Origin: Pyropia haitanensis
Lineage: Eukaryota; Rhodophyta; Bangiophyceae; Bangiales; Bangiaceae
Direction: 5' to 3'
Assembly: GCA_008729055.1 (NCBI GenBank)
Contig: SDUX01000006.1
Coordinates: forward strand, 2,592,842 to 2,656,841
DNA length: 64,000 nucleotides
Shown: one piece after another, positions 1 to 11,494 of the stretch
How the letters are laid out: each line of letters opens with the position of its first letter
How positions within the stretch are numbered: the first letter of the stretch is position 1
Notes under the pieces: model-generated
The model's database searches: none
What the model was told of the DNA's origin: nothing
What the model saw: only the letters and a program-made list of their open reading frames with translations
Translations under genes and position numbers: made by a program

Positions 1-2030
1 CGACCGGCGGCGGTCGGTCCGCCGCGCCGGGACGCCGCCGCCGTCCCGTGGCCACCGCCCGCCGCCGCGAGCGGGCGTCGACGGGCGGGCGGCGACGGTC
101 GGCGGCAGCCGCCGCCGCCCGCCCGTTCCCGCCGCCACACACACGACCACGGACGGGCACCCCCCACGCGGCAGCCGGCCGGCCAACGCCGCGGGGCGGC
201 GCGGCGGGTGCCCACCGCCATCCTCCGCACGCACCAGAGGGCGACGCGGGCAGTGGCGGCGCGCCCCCCCCCTCCCCCCTCCCCCCTCCCGCCGCGTGCC
301 GCGCACCCCCCCCGCCCAATCTCCCGGCCTCTACTAGCTAGAGCGCAGCTGGCGGTGGCAGCCAACCCCCCCCCCCCCCCCCCCCCACCCACAGGCCCTT
401 TGCCGTGTGCGGGTGGGTGTCCACGACGGTAGCGCCCGCCACCGCCGTCGCCGCGTCGCCGCCGCCGCCGCCCCGTCCGTCGTTGGTCCGCCACCCACCC
501 GACGCCCGGCTCACCACGCGCACCGCCGGCCGCCGGCCGCCGCCAGCGTCGTGCGGCGCCCGCCCCAGCCCACCCCCGCCGCCAACAGCGACCCCCCCCA
601 CCCGAGCGGCGCCCGCAACCGGCGGCGGCGACGGCGCGACGGGCGAGCCGCCGGCGGCAGCACCCCCCCCTGCGGCGGCGGCGGTGGCGGCCGTGCCGTC
701 GGCGCGGCGGCGGTGCGGGGCGGCCCCCCCCCCCCGCGGGCACCCGCCGCGGCACGCCCGCGGCCGCCGCGGCGACGGCAGCGGCGGGGGGGGCCGACGC
801 CGCGCGCGTGCGCCCGCCGCCGCCGGGTGGCCGACGCGCCCCGCGGCGCGGCGCGTTGAGCGAGGGGGGGGGAGGGGGTGGGGGGGGAAGGGCCGACCCG
901 ACCCACCGCGCGTGTCGCCGCGCTCGCAGCGCCCGCCCGCCCGCCCGCCCGCCCGCCCGCCCGCCCGCCCGCCCGCCCGCCGCGGCGGCCGCCGCCCCCA
1001 CCACCGCCACGCCAGCCGCCGCGACCCCCCCCCCCCTGGCCGGCGGCGCCCCCCCCCCCCCCCCCCCGGCACGCCGGCGGCGCCCCCCCCCACCCGGCGT
1101 CTACGCCCCCCCCCCCCCCCCCACGCCGCCGCCCCGTCGCGTGGCGCCGCCGCCGACGCGGCCGCCGGTCGGTCGCCGCCGGTGCCGTCGCGTGTCGGCC
1201 GCCGTGGCGGTCGGCCGCCGCCACCGCCGCCGCCGCCGTCCGCGTCGGCGGCGGCCGCCGTGGGGTGGGCGGCGGCGGCGGTCGCCGCCGCGGGCGGCGG
1301 CGGCCGCCGCGGCGGCGGCCGACGCTGCAAACAATGGCCGACGGGCGTGGCGGCACGGGCGGGGCGGCCACGGGGTGTGCCGGTGTGGGGGTGTCCATCG
1401 CCGTGGCGGCGGTGGCGTGCGGGGGTGGGGGTGATGGGGGAGGTGGGGGGGGGGGGGGGGGGGGGGCGGGAATGGGAGGGTGGGGCGGGGGGGGGGGGGA
1501 GGGGGGGGGAATGCGCGCGACGCGCGTGTGCCGTGCGACGATGACCGTGGGGGGGGGCGGGGGGGGGGGGGGGGAGCGACGCGCACCGCCGCGCCCGTCG
1601 GCTCGCCGCGCCGCGGCCGCCGCGCGCCGCCGCGCTGCCGCCGCCGCCGCGCGCGCGGCGGCAGCGGCCGCCGCCGCGGCCGCCGCGGCTGGCCGCCCCG
1701 CGGGGGGCGGCCGCCGCCGCGGCGGGCGGCGGGCGGCGGGACACGGCCGTGGTGGTGGCGGCCGCCGCGGCGGTCCGTCGGCGCGTGCAACCTCCCCCCC
1801 CCCCCCCCCCAATCTCTGGTGGCGTCCCGCGGCCCTCCACGCCCCGCCCGTCCCGCTGGTCAGACCCAACGGCGGTGGCACCCCCCCTCCCCATCCCCCC
1901 TCACCCCCCCCCCTGCCCCCTCGTGCTCCCCTACACCCCCCAATCGTCCTCATGCACGCGTCGACCCGCGCCGCGTCTGGGTGGCGCCGCCTCGCCCGCG
2001 TCGCCGCGTCCTCCGCGGTCGCCGCCACCC

Positions 2031-2076
<46 letters not shown>

Positions 2077-2400
2077 TGCTGGCACCGCCGCCGCCGCCAC
2101 CGCCGCCGCCTCGCCCCCCCCCCCTCCCGTACCCCCCCCCCCCCCCCCCCCCCCCCCCAACGGCGGCAGCCGCGGCGGTAGCACTGGGGCACCCGCGGCG
2201 GTGGCGGCGGCGACGCCTGCACGCCGGGCCCCCCCCCCCCCCCCGCGTCGGTCGGCGGCGGCGTCCCCCCCCCCCCCCCGGGGCTGCCCCTCCCGGCGGT
2301 CCCCACCACGTGCACCCACCGTCCGCACCGCCCTGGCCGTCGCGCCCTCCGTCGGCGGCGACCAGACGCGCGGGGCGTACCGCGCGGGCGTCGCGGCTGC
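1..2400. other. GC-homopolymer-rich DNA, no supportable gene
   Basis: Extremely GC-rich sequence with many C or G runs of 8-20 bases and GGC/GCC trinucleotide runs. All six frames are open over long distances because stop codons are rare at this composition, so open frames carry no weight. No motif, splice pair or conserved-looking segment was found. It could hold low-complexity coding sequence that cannot be recognised by eye. Confidence 0.6.
931..981. repeat. (CCCG)n microsatellite
   Basis: About twelve tandem CCCG units, the purest short tandem repeat in the first kilobase. In several frames it reads Pro-Ala-Arg repeats, but coding status is unknown. Confidence 0.9.
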
Positions 2401-2483
2401 GTGTGTGGCGGTGGTGGGGGCGGCGGCTGCGGCGCGGCCGGTGGTTGCCGTGCGCGTGCGGGTGCGGTCGGTGACGCCCGCCG

Positions 2484-2505
2484 GTGGTGGGGGGCGGTGG
2501 GGGCA

Positions 2506-2565
<60 letters not shown>

Positions 2566-2974
2566 GCGGCGGCGATGGCCACGGCGGCGGCGGCGGCGGC
2601 GGCGACGACGGGTCTGCGGTGGTGGTGACCGAGTGGGAGCAGGTGCTGCGGCTGGTGGACACCGACGCGTGTCGGCGGGTTGGCCCGGCGTGCAGGCCGC
2701 GGCTGGCGCTCGGCTGCACGCCGCGGGGGGTGGTCGTGGAGGCGTGCGCGGCGGCGGCGGGTGCCGCCGCGGCCGCCGCGTGCACCCGCTCCCCGGTGCG
2801 GGTGCTGCCGCCGCCGCCGCCGCCGCGGGTGGGCCTGGCCACCCCGCCGCTGCCACCGCGGCGGCTGGCGCTCGCGCCGCCCGACGCGGTGCGGCCGACG
2901 ACCACCGTCCCCGTCGCCGCCGACCGCCGCCCCCTCCCCGCGTCGGCGCGTCGCACCGCGGCTGCGTTGCCGCC

Positions 2975-3015
<41 letters not shown>

Positions 3016-3768
3016 TTGCCCGTCGCGGGTCGTGCGGCTGGTGGCGGTGGTGCGGCGGGCGGACAACACCACCCCGCCGGTCGGCGGCGGTGACGGGCGG
3101 GGCGTGCATCCCCCCCACACGCGCTGGGCGGCCGCCGCGGGGGTGGCCGCCGCGGAGGGTGGCGCCGTCGCGTACGGTGGGAGGTGAGCCGCGCCGCGTG
3201 GCGCGCCGCGACGGCGCGGGTGGGGCGACCCGACGGCGGCGCGTTTTGGTGCCGCCGCCGCGGCGCGCGTGTCCGTGTCGGCCGCGACGCCGCCGCTGGG
3301 GCGGCACGACGCGGCGGCGCCGCCCATCCCCGCGCGTCGTCTACCCGCCGGCTGTCGTGCGCACGCGGCTCACGGTTACCGCCACCGCCAGCGGTGGCGG
3401 CGGCGGCGGCGGCCGCCGCGTCGGCGCCACGACCGTCCCGACGGGCCTCACCTACCAGTGGTACCGGCAGCCCCGCGGGGGCGCCCCGCTTTGTCGCCGC
3501 CGCCCCGCCCGTGGCGCTCGCCAACGAGACCGGCCCGTCGCTGGCCATTGCGTCGGCCCGCCCGCGGCGTACGGGCCGCGACTGTGGGCCCGTTCGTGGC
3601 CGCTTCCAGTGCCTCGTCCTGCCCCAGTGGCAGGTGGACGTGTGCAACACGGCCAGCTGCACGCGGTCGGCGGGGGTGCGGGCGGCGGTGCGCAGGCCGC
3701 CGCCGACCGACCCGCTGCTGGACCCGCTCTGGGTGTGCTCGTTTGTGGAGCCAGCGTCTGGGGTGTAG
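2484..3768 (+). CDS. probable Ig-like domain protein, frame broken at homopolymers
   Basis: Not recognised as a named gene. Two consecutive segments in different frames together look like an immunoglobulin-fold domain. The first carries LTYQWYRQ (about 3450-3475) and the second carries ANETGPSLAIASA followed by GRFQCLVLPQ (about 3520-3635). This is the usual W...L.I...G.F.C pattern of an Ig-like beta sandwich. The frame changes in the Gly-rich stretch around 3475-3485. Upstream, a poly-Gly tract and a segment beginning VTEWEQVLRLVDTDACRR read as ordinary protein, and another frame change occurs at the poly-Ala run near 2985-3010. Stop is TAG at 3766-3768. Extracellular location is inferred only from the fold and the cysteines. 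The start and exon structure are uncertain, and short introns instead of indels cannot be excluded. Confidence 0.4.
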
Positions 3769-4863
3769 GCGTGGAGGGGGGGGGGGGTAGGGCGGCCGCC
3801 GCCGCGGCCCGCCCGCCCCGGTTCCCCTTGCCAGCGTGGTAGCGGCGGTGGCACTGGGCGTGCCCGCTTGGCCGGGGGTGCGGGCGTGCACCCCGCGGCT
3901 GGCGCACCGCCCGCCCCGCCACCGACACGGGGGCGGCATCCGGGGCCGGTATGGATGCGGCGCTCGCGTGTGTGTCTGTGGGTAGCGTCAATGTCCACCA
4001 CGGCAACGGGTGGCGGCTGTGGCTCCATCCCCACGCGCCGCTGCAGGGTCCTCCCCGGTCGTCCCCTCCTTAACCCCCCCCCCCCCCCACCTCGTGCCCC
4101 TTCCGGCCGGGCACAGCCACCGGCTGGCTGGCGGTGGTGGCCCCACGGCGCGCACAGTGGCGGCGGCGACGGCGGCGCGGTGGATGGGGGGGACGATAGA
4201 AACTCCAGACAAAAGGCGCCAGGTGGGAGGCCACCCCCACCGCCAGCTGCCATTGTCCATGTCCGCCTGCCGAGGGGGTCGCTTCCCAGGCGGGCGGTGG
4301 CGGCGGCCACCCCGCGGGCGCGGCCGGCAATGGCAGACGCGGCGGCACGGCACCAGCGGGGCTGGACGACCACGCCCACCGGCGGGTGGCGCATGGCTCC
4401 CCGGAGCAACCACCTGCCAGCAGCCGTCGATACGCCGTCGGGGTCAAGGCACGCACTGCAGTCGCCCCGCGGCGGCAGCGGTCACCGCCGGTTGCGAGGG
4501 GGTTTCCCGGGACGGGGACTCGCCCACTCCACTCCTCCCCAACCCCCCCTCCTCCCCCCCCATCCCCGGCGGTTTCCGCCCAACCCCCCTGTCGCCCCCC
4601 CCCCCCCCCCCGCCGCCTTTCCGCTGGCGCCGCCACCTCATCCACTTTAGGTAGTGAGTGCGCACCTCCGAGGCGGGATCCGCCGCGTTGGGTGGCCGCG
4701 ACAACACCCGCTGACACCCCCCCAGCCGAGCCACCCGCACGAGGGAAACCGTAGGGGGAACTCAGTCCGTGCACCTCGCAGAGTAACACCTCGCACCCCC
4801 AAAGGCGCTCCCCCCCACCGCGCCCGGCGTAGGCTGCCCTGCGCGCCATCACCCTCGGGAGCA
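3769..4863. other. GC-rich interval, no confident gene
   Basis: Runs of G and C with scattered short peptide-like segments on both strands. A plus-strand segment near 3950-4050 contains VNVHHGNG, which resembles a histone deacetylase motif, but no other deacetylase motif is nearby. Treated as intergenic. Confidence 0.4.
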
Positions 4864-5586
4864 ATGGGGCACGCTGGCGATTTCGCCGCCTTTTGGACAC
4901 AGTATGTGGCCGCTGCGACGTCCGTCGCCGCCGCGGCCGTCGACCCGTTTGAGGTTGCCGGCTTCTTTCCCTTGATGGCTGCCTCGGGCGCGACTGTCGC
5001 GTCCATGGTCGTAACAGTAGGCGTAGCGACAGCCACCGTTGCCGCCTCCTACTTTGTCCCCCTGATAGCGGCGGCCGTCGGCACGACCATCGTGTCCATA
5101 GTACAGTCGGCAGCGCCCGCCGCCGCCTCTTTCGATTCCTCAGAGGCGGCCGCCGCCGGCATGGCAGGCCCTTCCTTGGCAACTGTTGTTGGGGGAGTGG
5201 CCTCCGGATCCACCACGTGCTCGGTCGCCTCCGCGCCCGCGGACAGCGAACCACGGCCGCGACCCCCACCGCGTCATGCGCACCTGCCGTCAGCGCTGGG
5301 CCCGCCACCGCGCGCGCATCTTCCACGCCCTGCGCAGCAGAGCCAAGACCGTGTGCCTTACGCGAGCCGAAATTCGTGTTTTGGGCCTGCCAGGGCGTGT
5401 TGCACGACCCTGTTTGGTGGACACGGGGCCCAGACACCATGCACCGCGCGCGACATTTCGTCCCTTGAAAATGCTACGCGGGTAGCATGTCGTTCCAGAG
5501 GGTCGCGAGAACTGCACCCGGTGCACGAGCATTCTTGCATGAAGCCTGCACCTAGATCAGACGTTCCGTGCATTGAGCGTGCATAG
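4864..5586 (+). CDS. hypothetical Ala/Val-rich membrane-like protein
   Basis: Open frame of about 240 aa starting MGHAGDFAAFWTQYVAAATS. Residues about 35-90 contain two or three hydrophobic stretches rich in Ala, Val and Thr that could be membrane segments, for example FFPLMAASGATVASMVVTVG and SYFVPLIAAAVGTTIVSIV. The last 90 residues are Pro/Arg/Cys-rich and lie in lower-GC, transposon-like sequence, so the true stop or an intron may come earlier, near 5270. No family was recognised. The ATG was chosen because the upstream frame is low-complexity. Confidence 0.4.
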   Translation: MGHAGDFAAFWTQYVAAATSVAAAAVDPFEVAGFFPLMAASGATVASMVVTVGVATATVAASYFVPLIAAAVGTTIVSIVQSAAPAAASFDSSEAAAAGMAGPSLATVVGGVASGSTTCSVASAPADSEPRPRPPPRHAHLPSALGPPPRAHLPRPAQQSQDRVPYASRNSCFGPARACCTTLFGGHGAQTPCTARDISSLENATRVACRSRGSRELHPVHEHSCMKPAPRSDVPCIERA

Positions 5587-6100
5587 AAATTCTGCATCTC
5601 ACGGAGAGTGAGCGGATCGGCTGCTGAAGCATATGCACGCGTGCCTCTGAGCACGCACCGCATGTTGGGCTCGCTTCCTGCTTGAAAAAGAGAACTCCTT
5701 CGTACAGAACACGAGCAGAGGCAAAGGTGTGCATGCAGATGTCCTGCATGGCACTGCACGAATGCGCGAAATCATCTGCACGGCGGCACGCATTCAAACA
5801 GACTTCTCGCATTTACGAACATTTTGAAGAACACGTCGTGCACCGTGAGAGAGCAAGCCCTGCACGGGAACCTGCCCTGGTGCAGGGTCCACGAATGCAA
5901 TGAGGTCGTATATGACAAAGGAAGCACCGGCAAAACAAAAACCTTCGCGCACACCTCGGCGAGGTGGTTCTCATGCTCTATGCCACCAATGGAAATTCGC
6001 CGCAGCTTCCCCTTGAGTGGCGAGCCCGCCTGCACTGGGCGTCTGCCACAGGAATACGAGAAACAGCGTTCTGGGGCAGGGTTGGCAAAAACCTAACGTT
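5290..6100. other. TGCA-rich lower-GC interval, likely transposon relic
   Basis: GC drops sharply, and GTGCA, TGCAC or TGCAT words recur about every 30-40 bases (for example around 5400, 5500-5590, 5635-5660, 5730-5770, 5840-5885). The same kind of GTGCA(C/G) density occurs near the left end of the 1.7-kb TE-A element (31290-31620), so this may be a decayed relative. No TIR pair was found. Short open frames here look random. Confidence 0.35.
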
Positions 6101-6190
6101 TTTGTTCCTGCTTTGATTAACCTATAGATTAAATTAATGCACTTTTTGTTTTTTGCTTTACGTTTTTTGCTTGTTTTAATTATATCATGT
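6095..6190. other. AT-rich island
   Basis: About 95 bases dominated by A and T, with T runs and TTTTTTGCTT-type repeats and an ATTAAATTAATG stretch, inside a genome that is mostly well above 60% GC. It could be a polyadenylation/terminator region, a matrix-attachment-like spot or a transposon end. Nothing in the sequence decides between these. Confidence 0.6.
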
Positions 6191-7324
6191 AAGTTGTCTC
6201 GGTCGGTGTTAACAAGTGCGACGACTTCCCACCCACCTCGACAGGGGCCCCTCGCTGACCTTCTTTGGCTACGGGAGCTGGCTTGGTTATGTGGACGAGC
6301 TTAGTCGAGTGGTACTACCAGGTGCGTCACCTGCATTGGCCACGGGCGCGGAATCGCCTGACGGGTCGACGGGCGCTGGGGCAGCCGACCTGACGGCGGA
6401 AGCGGGGTCAACCCACACTTCATGAGGCACTGAGGGTGGCAGCGCGCCCTCGAGAAGCGGGCTACCCGGTGCATCTGCAGGAGCTGGAAGACTCAGGGGG
6501 GGGCACCGGCGTGAGGACATGTGGCGGAAGAGGGAGGGAATGCGCGCGCCACAGCCGCCCATCGTTGGCACGAGGGTGCCTGCGGTGGCGGGTAAGGGAG
6601 TGGGATGAGGGGATGTGGGGGGTGCGGCGGCGCGGCGTCAGGTGGTGCCGTGAAGCTCCCCGCTCCGAGCCGTGGCGTCGCGTGCGGTGCGGTGTAGCGG
6701 CCGTGCATGCCCCGTGTCTAGTGCAGCCCAGCCGTCATCGCGCAGCGTCGGCTGGGTGCATTGAAGAGCGCGGGGGGGCGGCACCTGCCCTGACGTCGGC
6801 GTGGAGCGGATGCGATGGAACACCCCCAGTTGTTGCGAGCCGTGGCGGCCCCAGGAGCAAAGGATCTGGACTGCTGCCGACGTCTGCTGAGAACAAGTAT
6901 GAACTGGATCGGACTTAAGAAGAATGTGCAAGATAACAGTACAGCGATTGTGTTTGATTAAATCAAGCTCGCTGATCCTGATACAGAGTGGAAACAGTTA
7001 CTTTTCGCTGAAAAATGCGCCCCTGGGACAAAAGGGCGCAACTGCCAACCCTACACGGCTGCACGATCCTCGCGGTCGAAAATGGGTAGGAACTCAGAAC
7101 TCGAGAATTGGGTCATGAGGTGTACTGTACTCAGTAACGGTCGGATGGCGCGGACGGGAGGCGCTTTCACCGACCGGGCTGCTCTGCCGTCGCGCTGGGC
7201 GCGCCCGCCAAAGCACGACACGGCACCGCAGCTTGGCGCGCGCGTATGCGCGCGCCGCCGCCACTCGCCTGCCGCGCTGTGTGCCACTGCACGGACGTGG
7301 ACCCCGCCGCCCGCCGGCCACCGT
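6191..7324. other. intergenic, nothing recognised
   Basis: Moderate-GC sequence with only short open frames that show no domain-like features. No TIRs, tandem repeats or RNA gene seen. Confidence 0.5.
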
Positions 7325-7494
7325 CCCTCACTTCTATCCCCTCCTCACCCCCTCTGGTCTGTCCCCTTCCGCGTCGACCCTCACCTCCGTTGCCCCCCCC
7401 TCCCACCCCTCGCACACCCCCTCTTTCTTTTCACCTTCCCCTCCCTCTGTCCCTGCGCCCCCCCCCGCCGTCGTCCTCAGTGGTGCCGCTCACC
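7325..7494 (+). promoter_or_regulatory. pyrimidine-rich leader of the TMBIM gene
   Basis: About 170 bases of almost pure C/T ending in CACCATG. Similar CT-rich tracts sit just upstream of the start codons of at least four other genes in this window (11400, 16765, 22593 minus, 52988 minus). It therefore looks like a shared core-promoter or 5'-UTR signature of this genome. Confidence 0.55.
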
Positions 7495-8600
7495 ATGACG
7501 ACGCCGCAGTACGTGCCCGGCGCGTACCCCCCCCCCCCGCCTACGCTGCCGCCGGCCCCGCGGGCCCGGGGGGGGCGCCGCCCAACGCGTCGGCGCCCCC
7601 GCCGGGCTACCCGCCCGCCGGCTATGCAGGCGCGCCGCCGCCTGCCTACGCGGCGGCGCCACCCGCCTACGCGGCGGCGCCACCGGCCTACGCCGCGCCG
7701 CCGCCACAGGCCTACGCGAGCGGGGGGGCCCCCAGCGGCGTGGCGCCGCCGCCAGGCTACCCGGTCGTGCCGGCCGCGGCTGGGGCGCCACCAAGCGCGC
7801 CGCCCATGGCGGCCGGTGGCGGGGGAGGGGGGCATAAGCCCCCTAGTGGCGGCGGCGGCGGCGGCGGCGGCGGCGCACCGGCGGATGTGGCGGCGGACAT
7901 GGAGTATGGGACGACGGTGGGGACGAGCATGGTGAACGTGCGCCTTGGCTTTATCCGCAAGGTCTTTGCGATTGTGGCGGCGCAGCTGCTGGTGACAGTC
8001 GGCCTCGGCTGCCTGTTCATCTTTGTCGAGCCCATCCGCAACTGGGTGATTGACCACCCGTGGCTGATGATGGGCATTGGGCTGGGCGGCGTCCTCGCGA
8101 CGCTACTGCCGCTCTACTGTGGGGGGCTCAAGAACAAGTACCCCATCAACATGGTGCTGCTGGCGGGCTTTACGCTCGCCATGGGCTTTCTCGTTGCCAG
8201 CATCTGCGCCAGCTACTACGAGTCGGGCGCGGGGGTGGTGGTGCTCGAGGCGGCCGTGTGCACGCTGGCGGTGCTCTTGACTCTCACCACGTACGTGCTG
8301 GTCACGAAAAAGGACTTTAGCTACCTGGGCGGCTTCTTAGGCGCCGCCCTCATGGTCCTCATCGTCGCGTCGATTGCCAACTTTGCGCTCGGCATTGTCG
8401 GCGCGCGGTCGCGGCTCTTCTCGTGGGGCATCTCCATCCTGGGCGCGCTCGTCTTTACGGGTTACCTACTGTACGACCTGAGCCGGGTGGTGACGCGGCT
8501 GAGCCCAGACGAGTACATCCAGGGCGCCATCAGTATCTACTTGGACACCGTGAATATCTTCCTCTACATGCTCTCCATTTTTGGGCTGGCCAGCAACTGA
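7495..8600 (+). CDS. Bax inhibitor-1/Lifeguard (TMBIM) family membrane protein
   Basis: Multi-pass membrane protein of the TMBIM family, whose members regulate ER/Golgi calcium and cell death. The N-terminal about 120 residues are Pro/Ala/Gly-rich, with repeats of PPAYAAA and PPGYP, as in Lifeguard/GRINA proteins. Then follow EYGTTVGTSMVNVRLGFIRK and seven hydrophobic segments. The C-terminus ends YLDTVNIFLYMLSIFG, the family's characteristic last segment. The start ATG at 7495 has a CACC context and follows a CT-rich leader. The first 11 codons (MTTPQYVPGAY) are one frame off the rest. The change lies in a run of 12 C at 7527-7538, so one base is probably missing or extra there. No intron is needed. 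Stop TGA at 8598-8600. Confidence 0.9.
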
Positions 8601-9059
8601 GGAGGGGGCACGCGCGCGCGCGGCACCACGGCGGGAGCGTTAGGGGGGGCGAGGGGGGGGCGCGGGAGGAGCGAGGGGGTGTTCTTGCAAGACAAGCGTT
8701 TTCGGAGGCGCATGCACCGCTTGCTCGTTCCTCCTTGTTGACTTGCTTGTGCTGGTCGGCCTCATTGTACGACGACCGCTTCCACGAAGCACATCACAGA
8801 AGCGTGTTGGTCACGACGCTTCACCACGCACTGCTGTTTTCAAAGGAGCTGGTTACAGTCTGTATACGGTTGTACGCGCCCCAGTTGTATGGCCCCCTGT
8901 CATGTACGTGGGAGACATACCTCCGTCTGAGGCCCGTTCGCAGAAGCGCTTCGCAGAACCCGAACAGTGCATCCCCGGGGCCCGTAGCTGCGAAAGCACA
9001 AGGCGTGCGCAGCGGCGCACGAGAAGTAGTTATGACGCCGAAGATAGAAGTATATACTC
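8601..9059. other. 3' flank, nothing recognised
   Basis: Sequence after the TMBIM stop becomes lower in GC. No second gene, repeat or terminator hairpin was seen. Confidence 0.5.
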
Positions 9060-9536
9060 ATGTTGGAATACTTAGCGTCGAAATCAGGTGTCACTTACCG
9101 GTCTACGACGAAGGCTGCTCGTCTTCTTCGCGGTAGACCAGCCGCCATGTACCCCCCGGTCTGGCAGACTGCCGCTTCGGCGCATGTCATCTCTGCAGCT
9201 GCCACCACGTACGGAAGACGTGGGGTGCTTGCTTTTCGTTCCCCTCAAGTATATATCCCTGTTACTGTCGAGGATGTGCAGGCCCGGGACGGTGTCAACT
9301 TCGCCCGCGCGATGCGGATGCCGGCAGACGCCGTCCAGAACTTGCTTGCTATTTTGCGCCCTCGCCTCCCGCGCCGGGGACTATCACCGCTGTGTCGCAC
9401 TGCGATCACGCTCAGGTACCTGGGCGGTGCGAAGGAACGGATGTGGCTCTTAGCAGGAGGCGCTGAGTGCTCGTTGGACTGGAAAGAGCTGACCGCGACG
9501 TCGCGCGATGCGAAGAAAAAAAAAAATGACGACTGA
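9060..9536 (+). pseudogene. PIF/Harbinger transposase fragment
   Basis: The frame contains VNFARAMRMPADAVQNLLAI, then LRPRLPRRGLSPLCRTAITL and RYLGG. This matches the N-terminal pattern of Harbinger/DDE_Tnp4 transposases (a Phe/Met segment, LRPRL, then ...RLAITLRYLA.G). The catalytic DDE region is missing: the frame degrades after about 9455 and ends in a Lys-rich tail at an A run. It differs clearly from the complete Harbinger transposase at 60071-61516, so it belongs to another family of the same superfamily. Non-functional relic. Confidence 0.6.
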
Positions 9537-9619
9537 TTGAGAACTAATTGAGTGACGCTGCAAGAATTTCAACAGTACAAGTATTGCTCGCTCGCTCCAA
9601 CTCTCATGCGACGCGGCGC

Positions 9620-9672
9620 GGCGCAGCCCGTCAACGTACGCGGAATCGCCGCGTATGTTGACGTGCTGCGCC
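9620..9672. repeat. 24-bp imperfect inverted repeat (hairpin)
   Basis: Arms at about 9620-9643 and 9648-9672 are reverse complements with about three mismatches, around a short loop. Each arm contains GTCAACRTACGCGG or its complement. It may be the tip of a decayed MITE next to the Harbinger fragment. Confidence 0.7.
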
Positions 9673-11290
9673 GCACCGCGGGGCCCCGCCGCCAGCCGCC
9701 AGCCAATAGGAACGTCGATTTGCGGGGTGCGCCTCCTGCGAACGCGGTCTGCGAACGGGCCTGAGCTCAAGTAGACTGAGTGCCCTAGAGTGCTCCGCCA
9801 CTGCTGGTTTCAGACGGGCGGTTTCTAAAGTAGTGAGCCACATGTACCGCCGTACATCGTGATTCGACATGGCGGGGTCTTCTTACGTATCTGTAGCCTT
9901 TGTGACGCCGTCACGCGGTCCTACCAATGGGGGCAGCGTACACGTACAGCAAGGGAACGGACCTTGCATCGAGCCGAGCAGCACTGCCTCAGTCGATTCC
10001 GAAACACGCGTGCAGGTGCGCGGGGGCACGCAATAGCCACCGCCCACACCGCGCCCTCCCCATTCGTCCCTCTCGACGCAACGTCCTGCCCATCTGGCGC
10101 ATGGGGTCTCCGACGGAGAGCGAGGCGGGTGCGGGGGAGCGCGGCGGGAGGTGAGCCGGGACGGTTCCCCGTTGGCGCCGACGACGGCGCCCCCCCCCCC
10201 CCACCATCCGGCATTAAGGGACGTGTTGGTGAGTACCCACCCGGGCGGCAGCCGACCGCAGCACCGCTGTCACCAGAGGCGGCGGCGACGACGGCGGCCG
10301 CGGCGGCAGTGGGGGGAAATCGGGTGGGGGAGGAAACGCCGGCGCTTGGGCCGCGCCGGGCAGGCGCACGCCCCCACCGGCACTGGGCGGCTCGAAAGGG
10401 GCGACGTACGCCGCCCGCCGCGACCGGGACGTCGCCGAGGCCGCCGCCGCCCCGTTGTGTGGACCGGTCCGCGGGGAAAGGATCGGTCGCGGGGGCGGCG
10501 CGGGCGACGCTGCCGGGTAGGCGCGAGGGGTGGCAGCCGCGGCGACGCCCCTCTCCTGCGCGCCATCCATGTTTTTTTTATTGCAGTGGTTTCCCCCCCC
10601 CCGCGGATGGGGAGCGCGGGCGCCGTCGCGACCGCCGGTGCCGTCGCTGGGCACAGGCGGGTGAGGCGTCAACGCCGCAGGCGGACCGCCCGCCTCACCT
10701 CGGCGGCGGGTGGGGGGGGTTGCGGCGGCGCGGCGGGCGCGCCGCTTTGAACGCACCTGCGCTGTGCCGCCAGCCCGCACTCTTCCAGTCTCCCTTCCCC
10801 ATTTGGGGCTGCCGTCTGGAGACTGCTCTCACCACCCCTTTGGGCACGGGATGAGAGCGGCGGAGCGCCGCGGCGGGGGGGTGGGAGGGGCGAGAGACGG
10901 GGAGCGTTTGGGTTCGCGAGTCTCTGTATGACGTGCGCGCCTCCCGCACCCGGGAAACCTGCCGGGGGGTCCCGTCCGCCGTGGGAGGGGAGGGCGGAGC
11001 GGGGAACCCAACGGCGGGAGGTACAAGAGGCTCTTCTCCCCAGGGTGGGGGGGGGTGGGGGATGTCGGGGGGGGGCAACAACCGCCACGGCGGTGGTGGC
11101 GCGCGCGAGGACGACGGCGCGCTCGCGGCTGGGCGGCCACGTGGACGGCGGCGGGTCCTTCCAGCTCCATCCCACCCGCCAGCCCTTCCTGGGGACGCGG
11201 CGTCGTCTTGCGGCGGCGGTGGTGGCGGCGAGTCGGGAGCGCGGCGACTGCGCGGGCCGCGTCGGCGGGGTGTGGAACGGCAGTGCTGTT
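9673..11290. other. GC-rich interval with one strong splice-acceptor-like site
   Basis: No gene could be assigned. On the plus strand, a T run followed by ATTGCAG at 10571-10587 is a textbook 3' splice site, so an unrecognised plus-strand gene may lie here. The flanking frames are Pro/Arg/Gly low-complexity on both strands and give no domain. Confidence 0.4.
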
Positions 11291-11399
11291 GTCAACGAGG
11301 CGACGTGGGTCGTGGCGACCGCTCACCCCTCGTGGGCGCTTCTCCCCTCTCTGCTACTCCCACCTCCCACCCCTTCCCACCGCGTTCTCCTCCTCCCTG
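11291..11399 (+). promoter_or_regulatory. pyrimidine-rich leader of the secreted protein gene
   Basis: About 80 bases of C/T-rich sequence run directly into the ATG at 11400, like the leader of the TMBIM gene. Confidence 0.5.
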
Positions 11400-11463
11400 A
11401 TGGCGCGGTCGGGTGAAAGACGCTGGTTGCGCGTCGCGGTGGTGACGGCGGCGGCAGTGGTGA

Positions 11464-11494
<31 letters not shown>

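Noticed and set aside
338..3327. Very long Arg/Pro/Gly/Ala open frames on both strands
   Set aside because: At this GC content stop codons are rare, and the frames are shadows of G/C runs without domain-like sequence.
3950..4060. Histone-deacetylase-like motif VNVHHGNG on the plus strand
   Set aside because: The motif is isolated: the preceding Asp, the following tyrosine-containing motifs and family length are absent.
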